From assembly GCF_005954645.2 (NCBI RefSeq), contig NZ_CP040695.2, positions 4,216,001 to 4,280,000 on the forward strand: a stretch of 64,000 bases of DNA. Reading direction: 5' to 3'. Made by a program: the position numbers and the translations under genes. The stretch is from Nocardioides sp. S-1144 (lineage in GTDB: Bacteria > Actinomycetota > Actinomycetes > Propionibacteriales > Nocardioidaceae). The notes under the pieces are model-generated. The model was not told the DNA's origin and did no database searches. It worked only from the letters and a program-made list of their open reading frames with translations. Shown here piece by piece: positions 34,641 through 42,970 of this stretch (position 1 is the first letter of the stretch; each line of letters starts with the position of its first letter).

Positions 34641-34684
34641 CCCTCCCCGGCTACGGACGCGTCACGGTAGCGAGGAGGGGTGAG
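34636..34684. repeat. Hairpin at the start of the CPBP gene
   Basis: CTCACCCCTCC (34636-34646) is exactly complementary to GGAGGGGTGAG (34674-34684); the loop itself contains GCTAC / GTAGC. In the CPBP mRNA one arm holds the GGAGG box and the start GTG, so the fold could hide the ribosome site. For the downstream end of the CsbD transcript it could also act as a terminator. Confidence 0.55.
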
Positions 34685-34710
34685 GATGATCGTGGGGTGG
34701 GGGCTCAGAC

Positions 34711-34905
34711 CTACTTGGTCAGGCCGTCCTTGACGTCCTTGGCGGCGTCCTTGACCTTCTCGCCGGCCTGCTTGACCTTCGAGGAGGACTGATCGCCCTT
34801 GCCCTCGGCCTCGAGGCGCTCGTCACCGGTCGCCCGGCCAGCGCCCTCCTTGGTCTTGCCCTTGAGCTCTTCGGCCTTGTTGCTCAGCTTGTCGTCGATT
34901 CCCAT
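34711..34905 (-). CDS. CsbD family stress protein
   Basis: 64-aa hydrophilic, Lys/Glu-rich helical protein with the CsbD pattern: MGIDDKLSNKAEELKGKTKE, then GRATGDERLEAEGKGDQSSS and KVKDAAKDVKD. These proteins are induced by general stress (sigma-B type or osmotic) in many bacteria and have no known enzymatic activity. GGAGG is only 1 nt before the ATG, closer than usual, but no later start exists. It is read on the same strand as the CPBP gene, which follows it downstream after a hairpin. Confidence 0.9.
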   Translation of the reverse strand: MGIDDKLSNKAEELKGKTKEGAGRATGDERLEAEGKGDQSSSKVKQAGEKVKDAAKDVKDGLTK

Positions 34906-34999
34906 ACCTCCAGGGAACCACGCGGCCCAAGGCCGCGGGCTCACCCCTCGGGGCCGTGCGCCCCTGGCGCGGCCGGGCTCAGCCGGGCTCAGCCCGGGC

Positions 35000-36475
35000 T
35001 CAGCCGAACGACAGGACGCCGTCGTCGATGGCGCCGCGCCGGATCGCCCGGAGGTCGACGAGGTAGTTCTGCTTGAGCATCCACGGCGCGCGGTCGCCCT
35101 GCCGGGGCAGCCCGGCCAGCGCGCGCTGCACGTAGCCCGAGGCCAGGTCCATGAACGGCCGCTCGCCCACGGAGTCGTCACGGACCGCCACCACCGTGCG
35201 CAGGCCGTGCCGGTCCATGTGGGCCAGCAGCCGGACGACGTACTCGCCCACCAGGTCGGCCTTGAGCGTCCAGGACGCGTTGGTGTAGCCGACGGTGAAG
35301 GCGAAGTTCGGGACCCCGCTGAGCATGAGGCCCTTGTAGGACATCGTCTCGCTCGGCACGAACGGCACGCCGTCGACGGTGACGTCGATGCCGCCGAACA
35401 GCTTGAGCTTGAGGCCGGTCGCGGTGACGACGACGTCGGCGTCGAGCTCGCGGCCCGACGTCGTGCGGATGCCGGTGGGCGTGAACGTCTCGATCGTGTC
35501 GGTGACGACCGAGGCGGTGCCGGCCCGCAGCGCCTTGAAGAGGTCGCTGTTCGGGACGACGCACAGGCGCTGGTCCCACGGGTTGTACGGCGGCTGGAAG
35601 TGCTCGTCGTACGACGTCCCCTCCGGCAGCTGCGGCTCGGTGAAGCGGCGCACGAGCTTCTTCGCCTGGTCGGGGAAGCGCTGCGAGAGCTGGTAGTTGC
35701 CGACCAGCTTGAGCACGTTGGCCCACCGCACGATCGGGTAGCGCACCTTCTCCGGGACGCGGCGCAGGGCGACGGCGAGCGGGTCGCGGTCGGGCTGCGG
35801 GAGGATGTAGGTCGGCGTCCGCTGGAGCATCGTCACGTGGGCGGCGGTCTCGGCCATCGACGGCACCAGCGTGACCGCGGTGGCGCCCGAGCCGATGACG
35901 ACGACGTCCTTGCCGGCGTGGTCGAGGTCCTCGGGCCAGAACTGCGGGTGGACCACCTGGCCGGTGAAGGACTCCTCGCCCGGGAACGCGGGCCGGTGGC
36001 CCTCCTCGTAGTCGTAGTAGCCGGTGCAGCCCCACAGGAAGTCGCAGGTCATCGTCAGCTCGGCGCCGTCGTGCTCGATCCCGACGGTCCAGCGGGCCGT
36101 CTCGCTGCTCCACGCCGCCGAGGTGACGCGGTAGCGGTAGCGGATCAGCTTGTCGACGCCGCGCTCCTGCGCGACGGTGCGCAGGTAGTCGAGGATGAGC
36201 GCCCCGTCGGCGAGGGCGGTGTCGCTGGGCCACGGCCGCCACCGGTAGCCGAAGGTGAACATGTCGGAGTCGGACCGGACGCCGGGGTAGCGGAACAGGT
36301 CCCACGTGCCGCCGCTGACGTCGCGCGACTCCAGGACCGCGACCGTGCGGCCGGGGTGCCCGGCCCGCACCTGGCACGCCGCGCCGATGCCGCTGAGCCC
36401 GGCCCCGACGACCAGGACGTCGACGTGCTCGACCTCGGTGCCGGCGGTGCTCGAGGAGGACGCAGGAGTGCTCAT
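35000..36475 (-). CDS. EthA-like flavin monooxygenase (Baeyer-Villiger type)
   Basis: 491-aa class B flavoprotein monooxygenase. FAD loop VVGAGLSGIGAACQ at about 25-38, the BVMO fingerprint FTGQVVHPQFWP (F-x-G-x3-H-x3-W-P) at about 167-178, NADPH loop VVIGSGATAVTLVP, and the EthA-like TMLQRTPTYILPQPDRD. Size matches Mycobacterium EthA (489 aa). It would insert oxygen into ketones using NADPH and O2. Unlike ethA it has no adjacent TetR gene. The ATG at 36475 was chosen because the upstream open frame (to 36604) runs through the hairpin region. Natural substrate unknown. Confidence 0.9.
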   Translation of the reverse strand: MSTPASSSSTAGTEVEHVDVLVVGAGLSGIGAACQVRAGHPGRTVAVLESRDVSGGTWDLFRYPGVRSDSDMFTFGYRWRPWPSDTALADGALILDYLRTVAQERGVDKLIRYRYRVTSAAWSSETARWTVGIEHDGAELTMTCDFLWGCTGYYDYEEGHRPAFPGEESFTGQVVHPQFWPEDLDHAGKDVVVIGSGATAVTLVPSMAETAAHVTMLQRTPTYILPQPDRDPLAVALRRVPEKVRYPIVRWANVLKLVGNYQLSQRFPDQAKKLVRRFTEPQLPEGTSYDEHFQPPYNPWDQRLCVVPNSDLFKALRAGTASVVTDTIETFTPTGIRTTSGRELDADVVVTATGLKLKLFGGIDVTVDGVPFVPSETMSYKGLMLSGVPNFAFTVGYTNASWTLKADLVGEYVVRLLAHMDRHGLRTVVAVRDDSVGERPFMDLASGYVQRALAGLPRQGDRAPWMLKQNYLVDLRAIRRGAIDDGVLSFG

Positions 36476-36545
36476 GTCCCGACGGTAGCCGGGATCGGCG
36501 CTTGTTGACAGATATTCAGCAGTGGTCTGTGAGCAACGCCACCCC

Positions 36546-36622
36546 GCGCCGAGTCGGCGTTCGCGTTGAGCACGAACGCCGACTCGGCGCGATTCGACTT
36601 GCACTTCACGCCGACTCGGCGC
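36546..36622. repeat. Perfect 18-bp stem and a partial third copy
   Basis: GCGCCGAGTCGGCGTTCG (36546-36563) and its exact complement (36573-36590) enclose a 9-nt loop; ACGCCGACTCGGCGC is repeated again near 36608-36622. It lies between the end of the amino-acid ABC ATPase gene and the start of the monooxygenase gene, both minus strand. It may stop transcription between the two units or be a dispersed palindromic element. Confidence 0.7.
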
Positions 36623-36650
36623 TCACGCCGGCTCGCCGCCCGCGACGCCC

Positions 36651-37406
36651 TCAGGCCGGGAGGACGCGGCGGAGGAACTGGCGGGTGCGGTCCTCGCGCG
36701 GGTCGCTGAAGATTTGCGCGGGCGGGCCCTCCTCGAGGATGCGGCCCTGGTGGAGGAAGCAGACCTTGGTGGCGACCTCGCGGGCGAAGCTCATCTCGTG
36801 GGTCGCCAGCACCATCGTGGTGCCGGCCTCGGCGAGCGCGCGGACGTTGGTGAGGACCTCGCCGACCAGCTCGGGGTCGAGGGCGGCGGTGATCTCGTCG
36901 AGCAGCAGCAGGTCCGGGCGGGTGCAGAGCGCGCGCACCAGGGCCACGCGCTGCTGCTGGCCCCCGGAGAGGCGGTCGGGGTACTTCTCGACGTGCTCGG
37001 CCAGGCCGAAGGTCTCCAGCAGGTCGCGGGCGCGCTGCTCGGCCTCGCCCCGGGCCACGCCGTGCACGCGGCGCGGCGCGAGGACGCAGTTCTCCAGCAC
37101 GCTCAGGTGGGGGAAGAGGTTGTAGGCCTGGAAGACCATCCCGATCCGGCGGCGCACGACGCGGGGGTCGACGCGGGGGTCGGCGATCTCGCCGCCGTCG
37201 AAGCGGATGACGCCGTCGTCGACGTCCTCGAGCAGGTTGAGGCAGCGCAGCAGCGTCGACTTGCCCGACCCGGAGGAGCCGATCAGGCAGACGACGTCGT
37301 GGGGCTGGACGGTGAGCGACACGTCGTCGAGGACCAGCCGGTCGCCGTAGGACTTGCGCAGGCCCTCGACCTCGAGCAGCGGGCGGTCCGTGGTCGGCTC
37401 GGTCAT
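36651..37406 (-). CDS. Polar amino acid ABC transporter ATP-binding protein
   Basis: 251-aa ATPase of the GlnQ/HisP group. Walker A is GSSGSGKSTLLRCLNLLE, the family hallmark N-L-L-E follows it, Q-loop FQAYNLFPHLSVLEN, signature LSGGQQQRVALVRAL, Walker B LLLLDEITAALDPE and H-loop LATHEM. Normal length. The ATG at 37406 overlaps the permease stop by 4 nt (ATGA). It drives uptake through the permease at 37403 with the binding protein at 38274. Confidence 0.94.
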   Translation of the reverse strand: MTEPTTDRPLLEVEGLRKSYGDRLVLDDVSLTVQPHDVVCLIGSSGSGKSTLLRCLNLLEDVDDGVIRFDGGEIADPRVDPRVVRRRIGMVFQAYNLFPHLSVLENCVLAPRRVHGVARGEAEQRARDLLETFGLAEHVEKYPDRLSGGQQQRVALVRALCTRPDLLLLDEITAALDPELVGEVLTNVRALAEAGTTMVLATHEMSFAREVATKVCFLHQGRILEEGPPAQIFSDPREDRTRQFLRRVLPA

Positions 37407-38254
37407 CGGGCACCGGCCCTCTCGCGCTCGGCGAGGCGGCGCTGCAGCCAGTCGGTGAACCGGGCCAGCGGCACGGTCATGACGATGAAGAAGCACGCGA
37501 CGACGACGAGCGGGGTGTAGTTGAAGTTGTAGTTGCCGTAGTCGCGGGCGGCGAAGACGGCGTCGAAGATGCCGGCCGCCGCGACCAGGGCGGTGTCCTT
37601 CTGCAGCGAGACGAAGTCGTTGAGCAGCGGCGGCAGCACCCGCCGCACCGCCTGCGGGACGACGACGAAGCGCAGCGTCTGCGAGCGGCTCAGGGCCAGC
37701 GCCTCGGCGCTGGCGACCTGCGAGGGGTGGATGGAGTCGATGCCGGATCGGAAGACCTCGGCCACGTAGGCGCCGTAGGACAGCACGAGCGCGACCCCGG
37801 CCCAGAAGAGGGCGCTGTTCGGCACGCCCTGCAGGCCGAGCGCGGGCATGCCGAAGGCGAGCAGCACGACGAGCAGGATCGTCGGGATGCCCCGGAAGAC
37901 GTCGGTGTAGAACGCCGCGACCAGCCGGACCGGCACCAGCCACGCGGAGCGCGCGCTGCGCGCGAGGGCGACGCCGAGCGCGAGCACCAGGATGATCGGC
38001 TCGCAGATCAGGAACAGCTTGACGTTGATCCAGAACCCGTCGCGCACCGACGGGAAGGACTCCTTCGCGTGGTGCCAGTCGAAGAAGGTCTCCCGCACCG
38101 TCGGCCAGCCCGGCGAGGACAGCACGACGGCGGCGGCCAGGCCGAACACGACCAGCGTGGTGATCGTCGCGACCAGCACCGAGACCAGCCGCTGGCGCCG
38201 CCGGACGTCGCGCCGGTCGAGCTCGCGCCTGCTCGGGACCCAGGCCTCGGTCAC
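37403..38254 (-). CDS. Polar amino acid ABC transporter permease
   Basis: 283-aa HisM/GlnP-type permease with an N-terminal basic stretch and five or six membrane segments (LVSVLVATITTLVVFGLAAAVVL, VKLFLICEPIILVLALGVALA, VLVLSYGAYVAEVFRSGID). The EAA loop ASAEALALSRSQTLRFVVVPQAVRRVLPP (about 175-205) is characteristic of amino-acid transporters. A single permease gene suggests a homodimeric channel. It starts 19 nt after the binding-protein gene and overlaps the ATPase gene. Confidence 0.92.
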   Translation of the reverse strand: MTEAWVPSRRELDRRDVRRRQRLVSVLVATITTLVVFGLAAAVVLSSPGWPTVRETFFDWHHAKESFPSVRDGFWINVKLFLICEPIILVLALGVALARSARSAWLVPVRLVAAFYTDVFRGIPTILLVVLLAFGMPALGLQGVPNSALFWAGVALVLSYGAYVAEVFRSGIDSIHPSQVASAEALALSRSQTLRFVVVPQAVRRVLPPLLNDFVSLQKDTALVAAAGIFDAVFAARDYGNYNFNYTPLVVVACFFIVMTVPLARFTDWLQRRLAERERAGAR

Positions 38255-38273
38255 GCGAGGCTCACGGCGTCGT

Positions 38274-39161
38274 TCACGGGAGCTCGGGGACGGCCGTGGC
38301 GGCCGGGATCCACTGCTGCTCGAGGTCGGCCAGGGTGCCGTCGGCCTCGAGGGCGTCGAGCGCCTCGTCGACGCACGGCACCAGGCCGCTGCCCTTCTCG
38401 AAGAGCAGGCCGAACTGCTCGGTCTGGTCCTCGGCGACCTGGAACTGGCCGACGATCCTCGCCTTCGGGATCTCGGCCGCGGTGATGTAGAGCGCGGTCG
38501 GGAGGTCGGCCACGATCCCGTCGACCTGGTCGTTGAGCAGGGCCTGCTTGGCGGCGTTGGTGTCCTCGAAGACGAGCGGGTCGTCGCCGGGCTGGATCAC
38601 GTCGCGGATCGCCGTGAGCGACGTGGTGCCGGTCTGGGCGCCGAGGCGGTAGTCGGCCAGGTCGGCGACGCTGGACGCGTCGGACACCGGCGAGTCGTCG
38701 AGGGCGATGACGGCCTGGCTCGCGGTGTAGTAGCCGCGGGAGAAGTCGACGGCCTGGGCGCGCTCGGGGCTGATCGAGACCTGGTTGACGTCGAAGTCGA
38801 ACTTCTTCTCGCCCGGGGCGTAGGAGTTGTTGAACGGCACCGTGACCCAGGTGACGTCGTCGGCGGCGAAGCCGAGCCGGTCGGCGACGGCGTAGGCCAC
38901 GGCGGACTCGAAGCCCTTGCCGTTCGTCGGGTCGTTGTCGGCGAACCACGGCTCGTAGGCCGGGGAGTCGGTGCCGATCGTCAGCGTGCCGTCGGTCAGC
39001 AGGGGCAGGTCGGCGACGTCGCAGGACGCGGTCTCGCCGGTGCCGCCGCTGCCGTTGTCGGCGGCGTCGTCGTCCTCGGCGGGCGCGCAGGCGGTGATGG
39101 CCGCGGTGAGCGCGGCGGTGAGCAGGACGGGGAGCGCGGCGTGCGAGAGGCGACGGTGCAT
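38274..39161 (-). CDS. Amino acid ABC transporter substrate-binding lipoprotein (family 3)
   Basis: 295-aa binding protein. Lipobox ITAC with Cys25 after the signal MHRRLSHAALPVLLTAALTA. The mature domain shows the family 3 pattern: GTLTIGTDSPAYEPWFADND, GFESAVAYAVADRLGF, FDFDVNQVSISPERAQAVDFSRGYY and LGAQTGTTSL (ligand-binding loop). The ATG at 39161 lies 6 nt after TACGAT, so it is probably leaderless; an upstream in-frame ATG at 39182 would ignore this. First gene of the three-gene importer. Ligand type (basic, acidic or glutamine) cannot be told. Confidence 0.92.
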   Translation of the reverse strand: MHRRLSHAALPVLLTAALTAAITACAPAEDDDAADNGSGGTGETASCDVADLPLLTDGTLTIGTDSPAYEPWFADNDPTNGKGFESAVAYAVADRLGFAADDVTWVTVPFNNSYAPGEKKFDFDVNQVSISPERAQAVDFSRGYYTASQAVIALDDSPVSDASSVADLADYRLGAQTGTTSLTAIRDVIQPGDDPLVFEDTNAAKQALLNDQVDGIVADLPTALYITAAEIPKARIVGQFQVAEDQTEQFGLLFEKGSGLVPCVDEALDALEADGTLADLEQQWIPAATAVPELP

Positions 39162-39204
39162 GTCGAAATCGTAGGGCCGCACCCCCGCCGCCGCCGCCGC
39201 GGCC

Positions 39205-40374
39205 TCAGACCTGGACGGCGACGCCCCGCTCGAGGAGGCCGTCGACGTCGTCGACGCCCCACGCGGCGAGCGCCGCGCGGGTGTGCTGGCCGGGCAGCGA
39301 CGGCGGCGTGGTGAGCGTCGCCCCGGTGCGGGAGAAGCGCGGGGCGGGCGCCGGCTGGGTGAGCCCGTCGCGCTCGACGAAGGTGCCGCGGGCGGCGAGG
39401 TGCGGGTGCCGGGCGGCCTCGCTGAGGGGGATGATCCCGGCCACGCACGCGTCGGTGCCCTCGAAGAGCTCGACCCACTGCGCCTGGGTGCGGCCGGCGA
39501 AGGTGTCGGTGAACAGCCGCCGCATCTCGTCGTAGCGATCCAGGTCGGTCTGTCCCGGGCAGGTGCCCTCGAGGCCGAGGAGCCGGACCAGGGTGGCGAA
39601 GAACTGCGGCTCGAGCGCGCCGACGCTCATGTGCCGGCCGTCGGCGGTCTCGTAGACGTCGTAGTACGGGACGCCGCCGTCGAGCAGGTTGGCGGCCCGC
39701 TCCTCGCGGTAGTGCGGCTCGTGGGCGAAGGCACTGGTCATCGCGTTGAGGTGGGCGGTTCCGTCGACGATCGCGGCGTCGACGACCTGGCCCCGGCCCG
39801 AGACCCTCGACTCGAGCAGCGCGGCCAGCAGCCCGATGACGAGGTAGGTCGACCCGCCACCGAAGTCGCCGACCAGGTTGGCCGGGAAGTGCGGGCGGGC
39901 CGGGTCCTGGCCGAGCCCGAACAGGGCGCCGGTGATCGCGACGTAGTTCATGTCGTGCCCGGCGGCCTGGGCGAGCGGGCCCTCCTGGCCCCACCCGGTC
40001 ATCCGGCCGTAGACCAGGCGCGGGTTGACCTCCAGGCACGTCTCGGGCCCGAGGCCGAGGCGCTCGGTGACACCGGGCCGCAGCCCCTCGACGAGCAGGT
40101 CCGCGTCGGCGACCAGGCGCAGGACGACGGCCGCGGCGTCGGGGTTCTTCAGGTCGAGCGCGACGCTGGGACGGCCGCGGTTGAGCAGCATCGCCGGGCC
40201 GCCGCCCAGCCCGGGCGGGCCGGGCCGCTCGACCCGGATCACGTCGGCACCGAGGTCGGCCAGGATCATGCACGCGTGCGGACCGGGGCCGAGGCCCGCG
40301 ATCTCGACGACCTTGACGCCGCGCAGCGGCCCGGTCCCCTGCCCCAGCTGGATCTCGCTCGTCTCGTCGACCAT
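39205..40374 (-). CDS. mcr: Alpha-methylacyl-CoA racemase (CaiB/BaiF family III)
   Basis: 389-aa enzyme. The AMACR catalytic set is present with a constant offset of 14 from the M. tuberculosis MCR: His140 in GHDMNY (MCR His126), Asp170 in VGDFGGGS (Asp156) and Glu255 in ALEPQFF (Glu241). N-terminal GVKVVEIAGLGPGPHACMILADLGADVIRVERP is the CoA-binding start. It inverts the 2-methyl centre of branched acyl-CoAs so that S-specific beta-oxidation can go on. CAGGAT stands 6 nt before the ATG, so it is probably leaderless. It lies divergent from the MalY-like gene. Confidence 0.92.
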   Translation of the reverse strand: MVDETSEIQLGQGTGPLRGVKVVEIAGLGPGPHACMILADLGADVIRVERPGPPGLGGGPAMLLNRGRPSVALDLKNPDAAAVVLRLVADADLLVEGLRPGVTERLGLGPETCLEVNPRLVYGRMTGWGQEGPLAQAAGHDMNYVAITGALFGLGQDPARPHFPANLVGDFGGGSTYLVIGLLAALLESRVSGRGQVVDAAIVDGTAHLNAMTSAFAHEPHYREERAANLLDGGVPYYDVYETADGRHMSVGALEPQFFATLVRLLGLEGTCPGQTDLDRYDEMRRLFTDTFAGRTQAQWVELFEGTDACVAGIIPLSEAARHPHLAARGTFVERDGLTQPAPAPRFSRTGATLTTPPSLPGQHTRAALAAWGVDDVDGLLERGVAVQV

Positions 40375-40425
40375 CCCGCGATCCTGCCACCCACGCTGCC
40401 AGTACCGCTGTCAGCGTCCGCGTCC

Positions 40426-40438
40426 TACGGTGGTCGCC
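40426..40438 (+). promoter_or_regulatory. -10 element of the uORF/MalY transcript
   Basis: TACGGT (40426-40431) followed by 7 nt and ATG at 40439. This is the same leaderless arrangement seen at many genes in the window. It places the transcript start at the first base of the 8-codon upstream ORF. Confidence 0.6.
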
Positions 40439-40465
40439 ATGAGCCACGAGGACTGCCGGGCATGA
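40439..40465 (+). CDS. Leaderless 8-codon upstream ORF (MSHEDCRA) overlapping the MalY-like gene
   Basis: ATG at 40439 opens MSHEDCRA and ends TGA at 40463-40465. Its stop overlaps the ATG (40462) of the aminotransferase gene in an ATGA arrangement. The main gene's Shine-Dalgarno-like GAGGA (40448-40452) is inside this uORF. Translation of the uORF would therefore control access to the start of the main gene. It contains one Cys codon; leaderless Cys-containing uORFs are known attenuators in mycobacteria. Regulation here is an inference. Confidence 0.5.
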   Translation: MSHEDCRA

Positions 40466-41637
40466 CCGGCGCCGTCGACACCGCGCTGGTCCGCGACCTC
40501 ACCGACGACGAGGCGCGCGCCGCGCTGGTCTGCAAGTGGGGCGAGGTCGAGGCCGACGTGCTGCCGGCCTGGGTGGCCGAGATGGACTACGCCGTCGCCG
40601 AGCCGATCACCGCCGCGCTGCACCGCGCGGTCGACGCCGGGATGACCAGCTACCCCCGCCCCGGCGGGGGCGGCCCGCTCGGCGCGGCCTACGCCGGGTT
40701 CGCGGCGCGCCAGTTCGGCCACGACGTCGACCCGGAGCGCGTCGTGCCGACGGTCGACGTCACCGCCGGCGTCCGCCTCGCCCTCGACGTGGCCGCGGGG
40801 CCCGGTGCCCTCGTGATGCCGGTGCCGGGCTACAGCCCGCAGCTGGCGATGGCCGCGATCACCGGCCGCGAGCGTCGCGACCTGGTCGTCCACCCCGACG
40901 ACGAGCGGGCCGAGCTCGACCTCGACCAGCTCGACCACCACTTCGCGAACGGCGCCCGCGCGCTGCTCCTCACGCAGCCGCACAACCCGTGGGGCCGGGT
41001 CTTCACCCGTGCCGAGCTGGAGGGGGTGCGCGACGTCGTCCTGCGCCACGGCGGCTTCGTGGTCTCCGACGAGATCCACGCGCCGCTGGTGCTCGACGGC
41101 CGCGAGCACGTGCCCTACCTCGCGGTCGAGGGCACCGCCGAGCACGCCGTGGCGGTCGTGGCGGCGTCCAAGGCCTTCAACGTCGCCGGCCTCAAGTGCG
41201 CCCAGCTGGTGACGGCGTCCGACCGGCTGCACGAGGCGCTCGTCTCGGCGCCGATGGCCCGCAACGACTCGTGGTCGGTGCTTGGGGTGGAGGCCTCGGT
41301 CGCGGCCTACACCGAGGGCGACGCGTGGCTCGACGCCCTGCGGGCCCGGCTCACCGCGCAGCGCGACCTGCTCGTCACCCTGCTGGCCGAGCACCTGCCG
41401 CTGGCCAGGATGCGACCGGTCGAGGCGACCTACCTCGCCTGGATCGACCTGCGCGCCTACGGCCACGACGACCCGGCGGCCGTCGCGCTCGCGCGGCAGC
41501 GGGTGCGACTCGCGCCGGGGCACGACTACCAACCCGGGCTCACCGGGCACGTGCGGCTGAACTTCGCGACCAGCCCGGAGCGGCTCGCCGAGGTCGTGCG
41601 CCGCCTCGCCTCCGCGGTGGCACCCCGCGCCACCTAG
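40462..41637 (+). CDS. MalY/PatB-type PLP enzyme (putative cystathionine beta-lyase)
   Basis: 391-aa fold-type I PLP enzyme. Start LVCKWGEVEADVLPAWVAEMDYAVAEPI is the MalY/PatB signature, followed by Y-P-R-P-G-G-G-G, QPHNPWGRVF, VSDEIHAPL and Schiff-base Lys237 in VVAASKAFNVAGLKCAQL. The family cleaves C-S bonds in cystathionine or cysteine S-conjugates; some members act as aminotransferases. The ATG at 40462 is used, overlapping a short upstream ORF. Ends 10 nt before ugd, so the two may be read together, although ugd has its own -10 signal. Confidence 0.88.
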   Translation: MTGAVDTALVRDLTDDEARAALVCKWGEVEADVLPAWVAEMDYAVAEPITAALHRAVDAGMTSYPRPGGGGPLGAAYAGFAARQFGHDVDPERVVPTVDVTAGVRLALDVAAGPGALVMPVPGYSPQLAMAAITGRERRDLVVHPDDERAELDLDQLDHHFANGARALLLTQPHNPWGRVFTRAELEGVRDVVLRHGGFVVSDEIHAPLVLDGREHVPYLAVEGTAEHAVAVVAASKAFNVAGLKCAQLVTASDRLHEALVSAPMARNDSWSVLGVEASVAAYTEGDAWLDALRARLTAQRDLLVTLLAEHLPLARMRPVEATYLAWIDLRAYGHDDPAAVALARQRVRLAPGHDYQPGLTGHVRLNFATSPERLAEVVRRLASAVAPRAT

Positions 41638-41647
41638 GCTGACCGCC

Positions 41648-42961
41648 GTGAAGATCACCGTCATCGGGTGTGGTTACCTCGGCGCGACCCACGCCGCCTG
41701 CATGGCCGAGCTCGGCCACGAGGTCCTCGGCGTCGAGATCGACGACGCGAAGCGGACGGCGCTGGCCGCCGGCACCGTGCCGATGTACGAGCCCGGGCTC
41801 GAGGACCTGCTGGCCAAGCACGTCGCGACCGGGCGGCTGCGCTTCACCGACTCATACGCGGAGGCGGGCGCCTTCGCCGACCTGCACTTCGTCTGCGTCG
41901 GCACCCCCCAGCTCGCCTCCAGCCTCGGCGCGGACGTCTCCCACGTCGAGGCGGCGGTGCGGTCGCTGGCGCCCCACGTCGCGCGCCCGGCCCACGTCGT
42001 GGGCAAGTCGACCGTGCCGGTCGGCACCGCGGCCCGGATGGCCGCGCTGCTGGCCGAGCTGGCCCCGGCCGGCGCCGGCGCCGAGCTGGTCTGGAACCCC
42101 GAGTTCCTCCGCGAGGGCTTCGCGGTCCAGGACACCCTCGAGCCCGACCGGATCGTCCTCGGCGTCCCCTCGCCGGGTGCCGAGCAGGCGCTGCGCGCGT
42201 TCTACGCGCCGATGGCCGAGGCCGGGACGCCGTTCGTCGTCACCGACTACGCCACCGCCGAGCTCGTGAAGGTCTCGGCCAACGCGTTCCTCGCGACCAA
42301 GATCTCCTTCATCAACGCCGTCGCCGAGGTCTGCGACGCCGCCGGCGCCGACGTGGTCGCGCTCGCGGACGCGATCGGCCACGACGTCCGGATCGGGCGG
42401 CGCTTCCTCAACGCCGGCGTCGGGTTCGGCGGCGGCTGCCTGCCCAAGGACATCCGTGCCTTCGTGCACCGCGCCGGCGAGCTGGGGGTCGAGGACGCGA
42501 TGTCGTTCCTGCGCCAGGTCGACGACATCAACCAGCGTCAGCGGGCCCGCGCCACCGAGATCGTCCAGGGCATGCTCGGCGGCTCGGTGCTCGGCGCCCG
42601 GATCGGCGTGTGGGGCGCGGCGTTCAAGCCCGACTCCGACGACGTCCGCGACTCCCCCGCGCTCAGCATCGCCGGGCAGCTGCACCTCGGCGGCGCGCAC
42701 GTGACCGTCTACGACCCGAAGGCGGCGGCCACCGCGGCCGCGCGCTTCCCCACCCTGCGCTACGCCGACTCGGCCGTCGACGCCGCCCGCGACGCCGACG
42801 TCCTGCTGCACCTCACCGAGTGGCCCGAGTTCCGCAGCGTCGACCCCGCCGACGTCGGCGCCGTGATGACCCACCGCCGGCTGCTCGACGGCCGCAACCT
42901 GCTCGACCTCCCCGCCTGGCGGGCCGCCGGCTTCGAGGCGCGGGGGCTGGGCACGAGGTAG
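41648..42961 (+). CDS. ugd: UDP-glucose 6-dehydrogenase
   Basis: 437-aa enzyme oxidising UDP-glucose to UDP-glucuronate with 2 NAD+. The NAD loop is VIGCGYLGATHAACMAELGH at residues 4-23. FVCVGTPQ, VGKSTVPVGT, WNPEFLREGFAVQDTL and the catalytic Cys264 in GVGFGGGCLPKDIRAF are all in place. The C-terminal UDP-binding domain has WGAAFKPDSDDVRDSPAL. TAGGCT stands 7 nt before the GTG, so the gene is probably leaderless. Supplies precursor for glucuronate-containing glycans, in line with the glycosyltransferase genes that follow on the other strand. Confidence 0.95.
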   Translation: MKITVIGCGYLGATHAACMAELGHEVLGVEIDDAKRTALAAGTVPMYEPGLEDLLAKHVATGRLRFTDSYAEAGAFADLHFVCVGTPQLASSLGADVSHVEAAVRSLAPHVARPAHVVGKSTVPVGTAARMAALLAELAPAGAGAELVWNPEFLREGFAVQDTLEPDRIVLGVPSPGAEQALRAFYAPMAEAGTPFVVTDYATAELVKVSANAFLATKISFINAVAEVCDAAGADVVALADAIGHDVRIGRRFLNAGVGFGGGCLPKDIRAFVHRAGELGVEDAMSFLRQVDDINQRQRARATEIVQGMLGGSVLGARIGVWGAAFKPDSDDVRDSPALSIAGQLHLGGAHVTVYDPKAAATAAARFPTLRYADSAVDAARDADVLLHLTEWPEFRSVDPADVGAVMTHRRLLDGRNLLDLPAWRAAGFEARGLGTR

Positions 42962-42970
42962 GCCCGGTCG

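Noticed and set aside
34976..35002. Three short GGCTCAGCC direct repeats at the 3' end of the monooxygenase gene as a mobile element scar
   Set aside because: Only 9-10 bp units in GC-rich sequence; polymerase slippage explains them better.
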